Shown here piece by piece: positions 60,304 to 64,000 of a stretch of DNA of 64,000 nucleotides. Origin of the DNA: Ammoniphilus sp. YIM 78166 (lineage in GTDB: Bacteria > Bacillota > Bacilli > Aneurinibacillales > RAOX-1); NCBI RefSeq assembly GCF_004522215.1, contig NZ_SDLR01000002.1, forward strand, positions 930,001 through 994,000. The letters are read 5' to 3'. The notes under the pieces were generated by a model that was given only the letters and a program-made list of their open reading frames with translations, was not told the DNA's origin and made no database searches. Position numbers and translations under genes: made by a program. How positions within the stretch are numbered: position 1 is the stretch's first letter; each line of letters opens with the position of its first letter.

Positions 60304-61476
60304 ATGATAGTTCGATCGATAGTACTTTTTAGCCTCTTTCAGATTAGTGTCAAGGGAAACCTTGTGATTGCAACATTATATGCTGTCCACTTGGCTGCAA
60401 GTCCGATGGAGTTAGGCTTCATCATGGCTTCAACGGCCCTATTCCCTATGATGTTTGCGGTTTATGCCGGAAGGGCATCTGATTCTTTGGGCTACCGACT
60501 GCCTTTACTATTAGGTCTGTTAGCCTCAACTGTGGCCCTCTTACTGCCTTATGTATTTGAAGGACGATTGTTGGTGATCGTAGCGTCTCAATGCCTATTT
60601 GGTCTAGGCCATATTTTTACGTTACTTACGACTCAAAATTTGATCGGTGCTTTAAGTGATACAGAAACAAGATCAAAGCATATAGGAACCTTAAGTTTAG
60701 GTATTGCTCTTGCAAATACGATGGGCCCCTTCGTGACTGGATATGCAATTGAGTTTATTGGTTTTGAAAAAACCTATCTGCTGTTATCTATCCTGGCTCT
60801 TAGTCCAGGCTTGTATGTATGGCTTCGTCCATTCCATGTAACGGCTAAAGGAGTAGGGAAGAAACAGGAAAATCACAAAGTAAAGGACTTATTGAGCTCT
60901 CGCTCTCTTCGAAATACCTTAATCACGAGCGGTATTATTTTAACGGGAATCGGGATCTATGATTTTTACTTTCCGATCTACGGAAAAAGCATAGGCTTAT
61001 CGGCATCCACGATAGGTTTGATTCTCAGCCTTAATTCCTTGGCCTATTTTGTCGTGCGGCTTCTATACCCATGGCTAAATCAAAGATATAGCATTGAGAA
61101 CATTTTAGTAGCTTGTCTCTTGATATCAAGCATCGGTTTTATTTTGCTGCCTCTGTTTCAGCATTGGATCGTGTTAGCTTTGATGTCATTTATCATCGGG
61201 TTAGGCTTGGGGTGTGGCCAACCCCTGTCGATTGTATTGGCCTATAACCAATCGCCCCAGGGAAGGACGGGGGAGGTACTGGGCATTCGGCTTACTATCA
61301 ACAAAGTGGTGCAATTTTGCGTTCCCATTTTATTTGGTTCCATAGGATCCGTCGTTGGCTTCATTCCTATCTATTGGTCGAGTGCTTTATTGCTAGGTTT
61401 GAGTGGTTTTTCAAATTTTAGGAGAACTCAACAGATGGATGAGGAACAGGTACAGAGAAGTCAAAATATGAATTAA
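60304..61476 (+). CDS. Major facilitator superfamily transporter
   Basis: A 390-residue MFS carrier with twelve hydrophobic segments in two halves joined by a polar loop (about residues 180-200, KGVGKKQENHKVKDLL). GRASDSLGYRLPLLLG is the loop 2-3 signature. No drug- or sugar-specific motif was recognised; it could export an acid or act as an efflux pump. AGGGGAT is a weak ribosome site. The dehydrogenase gene follows 15 bases later. Confidence 0.8.
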   Translation: MIVRSIVLFSLFQISVKGNLVIATLYAVHLAASPMELGFIMASTALFPMMFAVYAGRASDSLGYRLPLLLGLLASTVALLLPYVFEGRLLVIVASQCLFGLGHIFTLLTTQNLIGALSDTETRSKHIGTLSLGIALANTMGPFVTGYAIEFIGFEKTYLLLSILALSPGLYVWLRPFHVTAKGVGKKQENHKVKDLLSSRSLRNTLITSGIILTGIGIYDFYFPIYGKSIGLSASTIGLILSLNSLAYFVVRLLYPWLNQRYSIENILVACLLISSIGFILLPLFQHWIVLALMSFIIGLGLGCGQPLSIVLAYNQSPQGRTGEVLGIRLTINKVVQFCVPILFGSIGSVVGFIPIYWSSALLLGLSGFSNFRRTQQMDEEQVQRSQNMN

Positions 61477-61491
61477 GAAAGGATGATTATG

Positions 61492-62550
61492 ATGTCGGTA
61501 TCAACCACCTTACGAGTAGAAAAAGAAAAGTTGGAACAGTACGTGATGGAGGTGTTTCAAGCAGCTGGTTTGAGCGAGGAACATTCGTCCATTGTTGCTA
61601 AGCATCTTGTCCTTGCCAATCTGCGTGGAATCGATTCTCATGGGGTTAGTAGAGTGGAGATTTATACTAAGAGATTGGATCTTGGGGTAACCGAAAAGAA
61701 GTCGAAGGTAAACGTAGTGAAGGAATCTCCTGCAAGCATGCTCATCGATGGCGGCAATGGATTGGGTATTGTTTTAGCCACGAAGGGAATGGAGATCGCT
61801 GTAAAAAAGGCAAAGGAAACGGGGATCGCCGTTGTGGGAATTAAAGATTCGTCCCACTGCGGAATGCTCGCTGACTACACCATGTATGCAGCCAAACATG
61901 ATTGTATCGCCCTAGCTACAACTAATGCTCCATCGAGTATGGCTCCGTGGGGAGGTAAAGTCGGGTATTTTGGGACAAACCCATTTTCTTATGGCATACC
62001 AGCCGGAATAGAGCATGATATCATTTTCGATATGGCTACTAGTGTTGTGGCACGTGGAAAGATTACTCTTGCACGTAAAAACAATCAGTCCATTCCTCTT
62101 GGATGGGCCATAACAAAGGAAGGTCGTCCTACCACGGATCCTTTTGAAGCTGCAGATGGCTTAGTCCTACCGGTAGGTGGACCCAAAGGGTATGGGCTTG
62201 CCTTTTTGATGGAGGTATTATCCGGTCTGTTGACAGGAGCGGCATTTGGTCCGTATATTGCTAGTTTATACAAAGATCTAGATCGGAGTCAAAATGTAGG
62301 TCAATTCTTCTTGGTTATGAGGGCCGATTTATTTGAAGAATTGGAGCAGTTTAAAGAGCGTATGGATCAAATGATAAGAGAAATTCGGAATATTCCGCTG
62401 GCTGAAGGTTTTGAGAAAATCTATTTGCCAGGAGAGATCGAATTGGAAACGACAGTCGAGAGACAAACCTCTGGTATTCCACTTTCCGTCAATATTCTAA
62501 ACGAGCTGGAAGCTGTCGGAAGACGATATGGAGTTCGTTATTCCCTATAG
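61492..62550 (+). CDS. Ldh2-family malate/L-lactate/ureidoglycolate-type dehydrogenase
   Basis: A 352-residue NAD(P)-dependent dehydrogenase of the MDH2/LDH2 fold, distinct from classical LDH. Family motifs: LRGIDSHGVSR at about residue 46, with the catalytic His in DSHG, the DSSHCGMLADYTMYA segment, APWGGKVGYFGTNPFSYGIP and GGPKGYGLAFLMEVL. Relatives oxidise malate, sulfolactate, ureidoglycolate or diketogulonate. AAAGGA is nine bases before ATG 61492 (ATG 61483 and 61489 also possible). It follows the MFS gene and probably ends operon 2. Confidence 0.88.
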   Translation: MSVSTTLRVEKEKLEQYVMEVFQAAGLSEEHSSIVAKHLVLANLRGIDSHGVSRVEIYTKRLDLGVTEKKSKVNVVKESPASMLIDGGNGLGIVLATKGMEIAVKKAKETGIAVVGIKDSSHCGMLADYTMYAAKHDCIALATTNAPSSMAPWGGKVGYFGTNPFSYGIPAGIEHDIIFDMATSVVARGKITLARKNNQSIPLGWAITKEGRPTTDPFEAADGLVLPVGGPKGYGLAFLMEVLSGLLTGAAFGPYIASLYKDLDRSQNVGQFFLVMRADLFEELEQFKERMDQMIREIRNIPLAEGFEKIYLPGEIELETTVERQTSGIPLSVNILNELEAVGRRYGVRYSL

Positions 62551-62726
62551 GGACTCATAGGGGTGTGTGGTTGGAACCATGATGAACTCTACCCGCATCG
62601 GGACTTCCACTTAAGAGTGAACAGCATAAAAGTCGTAATTCTTAATCAGTCCAGCTAATGGGATAGTTGCTTCGGCCAGAGCTGTAGCTCCTTCAACCTC
62701 AGTACTAACTTAATTGAGCATAACTG

Positions 62727-62764
62727 AAACAGGCGAAGAACCATTAAGGATCTTTGCCTGTTTT
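62727..62764 (+). terminator. Terminator of TTT operon 2
   Basis: AAACAGGC-G-AAGA paired with TCTT-T-GCCTGTTT, eleven-base loop, then TAATTT. Confidence 0.75.
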
Positions 62765-62781
62765 AATTTATAAAAATACTG

Positions 62782-62810
62782 TTGACAAAATAAATCATTT
62801 ATTCTATAAT
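62782..62810 (+). promoter_or_regulatory. Consensus sigma-A promoter of the second MBL-fold gene
   Basis: TTGACA, 17 bases, TATAAT; both hexamers perfect. A GTAATAATATGATAAT further down resembles half of the RpiR-type operator; this is weak. Confidence 0.85.
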
Positions 62811-62902
62811 ATAATATTTTTCTATTTACACATGGTAAGCCCTGTAATAATATGATAATGTTGCTTCTGGTAGTAACAAATTTTTACAGGGGGAGAGGTT
62901 TT

Positions 62903-63628
62903 ATGAAGATTTCAAATGGAGTAGCGATGCTGGAATTAAAAATTCAACAATTCGTGCTAAATCCCACGTTGGTCTGGGATGATGAGATGGCGGTCTTGAT
63001 TGATACTGGAATGCCCGGACAACTGGATCGAATTCGTACAGCGATGGCTGAAGCAGAAGTTGCTTTTGATAAGTTAAAAGCAGTTATCCTAACGCATCAA
63101 GATGTAGATCACATTGGCAGTCTTCCTGAGATACTGGACCATGCCACACATGAAATTGAAGTATATGAACACAAGCATGATAAGCCCTACATCGAAGGTG
63201 AGCTCCATCTGATTAAAACAGATCCAAGCCGAATGAATAAAGAAGAATGGACATCTGTACCAGAACAACTAAAACCCTTATACGAAAAGCCTCCAATATC
63301 CAAAGTGCACCAAACGTTAGAGGATGGTCAAGTTCTGCCATATTGTGGTGGGATTCAAGTGATATTTACTCCGGGTCACACACCGGGTCATATCAGCCTT
63401 TATTTAAAACAAAGCAAAGCGCTTGTGGCGGGTGATGCTCTGGTATGTGTTGAAGGCAAATTACGCGGCCCTATTCAGCAAACCACGTTGGATATGAATG
63501 AAGCACTTCAATCCGTTCATAGGCTACAAGACTTCGATATTCAATCGATTATTTGTTACCACGGTGGCCTATGTCATTCAAATATAAGAGAGCAACTAGA
63601 ACATGTTGTTGTTTCACAACATCTTTAA
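62903..63628 (+). CDS. Metallo-beta-lactamase-fold hydrolase 2
   Basis: A 241-residue Zn hydrolase. The metal motif is HQDVDH at about residue 69 (second residue Gln instead of the usual small residue, as in some lactonase-like groups), the second His in FTPGHTPGHISLY, Asp in VAGDALV and last His in CYHGG. ATG 62903 follows GGGGGAG; an earlier ATG at 62852 would add a non-homologous hydrophobic stretch. Consensus promoter upstream. Substrate unknown. Only the fold motifs are shared with the protein at 16140. Confidence 0.83.
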   Translation: MKISNGVAMLELKIQQFVLNPTLVWDDEMAVLIDTGMPGQLDRIRTAMAEAEVAFDKLKAVILTHQDVDHIGSLPEILDHATHEIEVYEHKHDKPYIEGELHLIKTDPSRMNKEEWTSVPEQLKPLYEKPPISKVHQTLEDGQVLPYCGGIQVIFTPGHTPGHISLYLKQSKALVAGDALVCVEGKLRGPIQQTTLDMNEALQSVHRLQDFDIQSIICYHGGLCHSNIREQLEHVVVSQHL

Positions 63629-63784
63629 CATATGGGCACCTTTGTTGCGGAAGTATGAACAATAATTATTTAATCTATTAGGATATTTTTTTATTGTAAA
63701 ACGATAAATTAAGTGTTAGGATAAAATTGACAATAGTAAGTGAGGTCTTATGAAGTCTTTTCTTTTAATATGGGAGGGTTGAAA

Positions 63785-64000
63785 ATGTCATTGCTCATAT
63801 TAATGGGTATAATTGGAGTGTTTGTAATGATTATTCTTAGAAGGTCTATACTTTTCAGGGTAGGAAAAAATAATAAGTTTGTACAAATCCTTCAAAAAAC
63901 AAAATGGTACCAAAATCATTGGTTTGGAGGAGGATTTTTATTTCTTATTAATGCTGTTCTTTTCGCTGGGAGCCTGTTGGTGCTTTATTTAACTACCAGG
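63785..64000 (+). CDS. Small membrane protein, 3' truncated by window end
   Basis: ATG 63785 behind GGGAGG opens a frame that is still open at base 64000 (72 codons). The visible part has a hydrophobic N terminus (SLLILMGIIGVFVMIIL), a basic polar loop and a second membrane segment (GGFLFLINAVLFAGSLLVLYL in parts). Family not recognised. A TTGACA at about 63727 could be its -35. Confidence 0.6.
   Translation, partial: MSLLILMGIIGVFVMIILRRSILFRVGKNNKFVQILQKTKWYQNHWFGGGFLFLINAVLFAGSLLVLYLTTR

Larger units (their letters stand above)
62551..62902. other. Intergenic region before the second MBL-fold gene
   Basis: The first 170 bases are free of clear genes; a 28-codon minus-strand frame without a start looks like chance or a tiny relic. 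A terminator (62727) and a promoter (62782) follow. Confidence 0.5.

Noticed and set aside
62616..62705. Minus-strand 28-codon frame (ending LIKNYDFYAVHS) as a gene remnant
   Set aside because: No start codon, no ribosome site and no recognisable family; could be chance.

Overview
The window looks like chromosomal DNA of an endospore-former-type low-GC Gram-positive bacterium (Bacillales, perhaps a Brevibacillus/Ammoniphilus/Paenibacillus relative). The evidence is strong GGAGG ribosome sites, frequent TTG/GTG starts, sigma-A promoters with 17-base spacers, many hairpin-plus-T terminators, a CsoR/CopZ/CopA copper set, YitT, SwrC-type RND and lipoprotein substrate-binding proteins. The genus is a guess. 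No rRNA, tRNA or CRISPR array was seen.

Layout. 1-4.9 kb: the 3' part of a NikA-like gene followed by nikBCDE-like ABC transporter genes. 5.0-5.8 kb: a deletion-derived IS1595-like element with inverted repeats. 5.9-10.5 kb: copper module copZ, csoR, copA, a His-rich anchored protein, then a Gln-rich protein; three CsoR-type operators precede the first three genes. 10.6-15.9 kb: a histidine-kinase remnant and a marR-RND pump-adaptor operon. 16-20.4 kb: a metallo-beta-lactamase-fold hydrolase, a pseudouridine catabolic pair (psuK-psuG) and YitT.

20.5-34.4 kb is the most interesting region. It holds two close HpaB-family flavin monooxygenases, a split-barrel flavoprotein, a TRAP transporter, a nitrilase-type hydrolase, a DUF2848 protein, a cupin, a FadR-type GntR regulator, a cysteine desulfurase, a RibF-like FAD synthetase with a decayed kinase half, and an IclR regulator. 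Four copies of a GTGTATAC-centred operator lie in front of the split-barrel gene, both monooxygenase operons and the GntR gene. This suggests one regulon for oxidation and hydrolysis of an imported carboxylated, possibly N-containing ring; the substrate is not evident. A divergent regulator fuses a MerR DNA-binding domain to a zinc ribbon and a methyltransferase-like domain whose SAM loop is degenerate. Its roughly 80-base control region is duplicated upstream of the next (permease-amidohydrolase) operon.

34.9-48.1 kb: peptide/amide scavenging genes. There are two YtcJ-like amidohydrolases, a second nitrilase, APC, YfcC and SSS transporters, an M20 peptidase, a MerR/GyrI regulator and a sigma-54 activator. 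Two convincing -24/-12 promoters are present, one with paired palindromic upstream sites. A pseudogene (amidohydrolase tail plus copper-amine-oxidase-like domain) lies at 39.8 kb.

48.2-62.6 kb: an RpiR regulator and two operons, each with a complete tripartite tricarboxylate transporter. Three near-identical palindromes (GTAATA-N2-TATTAC type) sit at the promoters of the regulator and both operons. The enzymes are an amidohydrolase, an HD protein, an RraA-like aldolase, a 6PGDH-like dehydrogenase and an Ldh2-type dehydrogenase. The window ends with another metallo-beta-lactamase-fold gene and a truncated small membrane protein.
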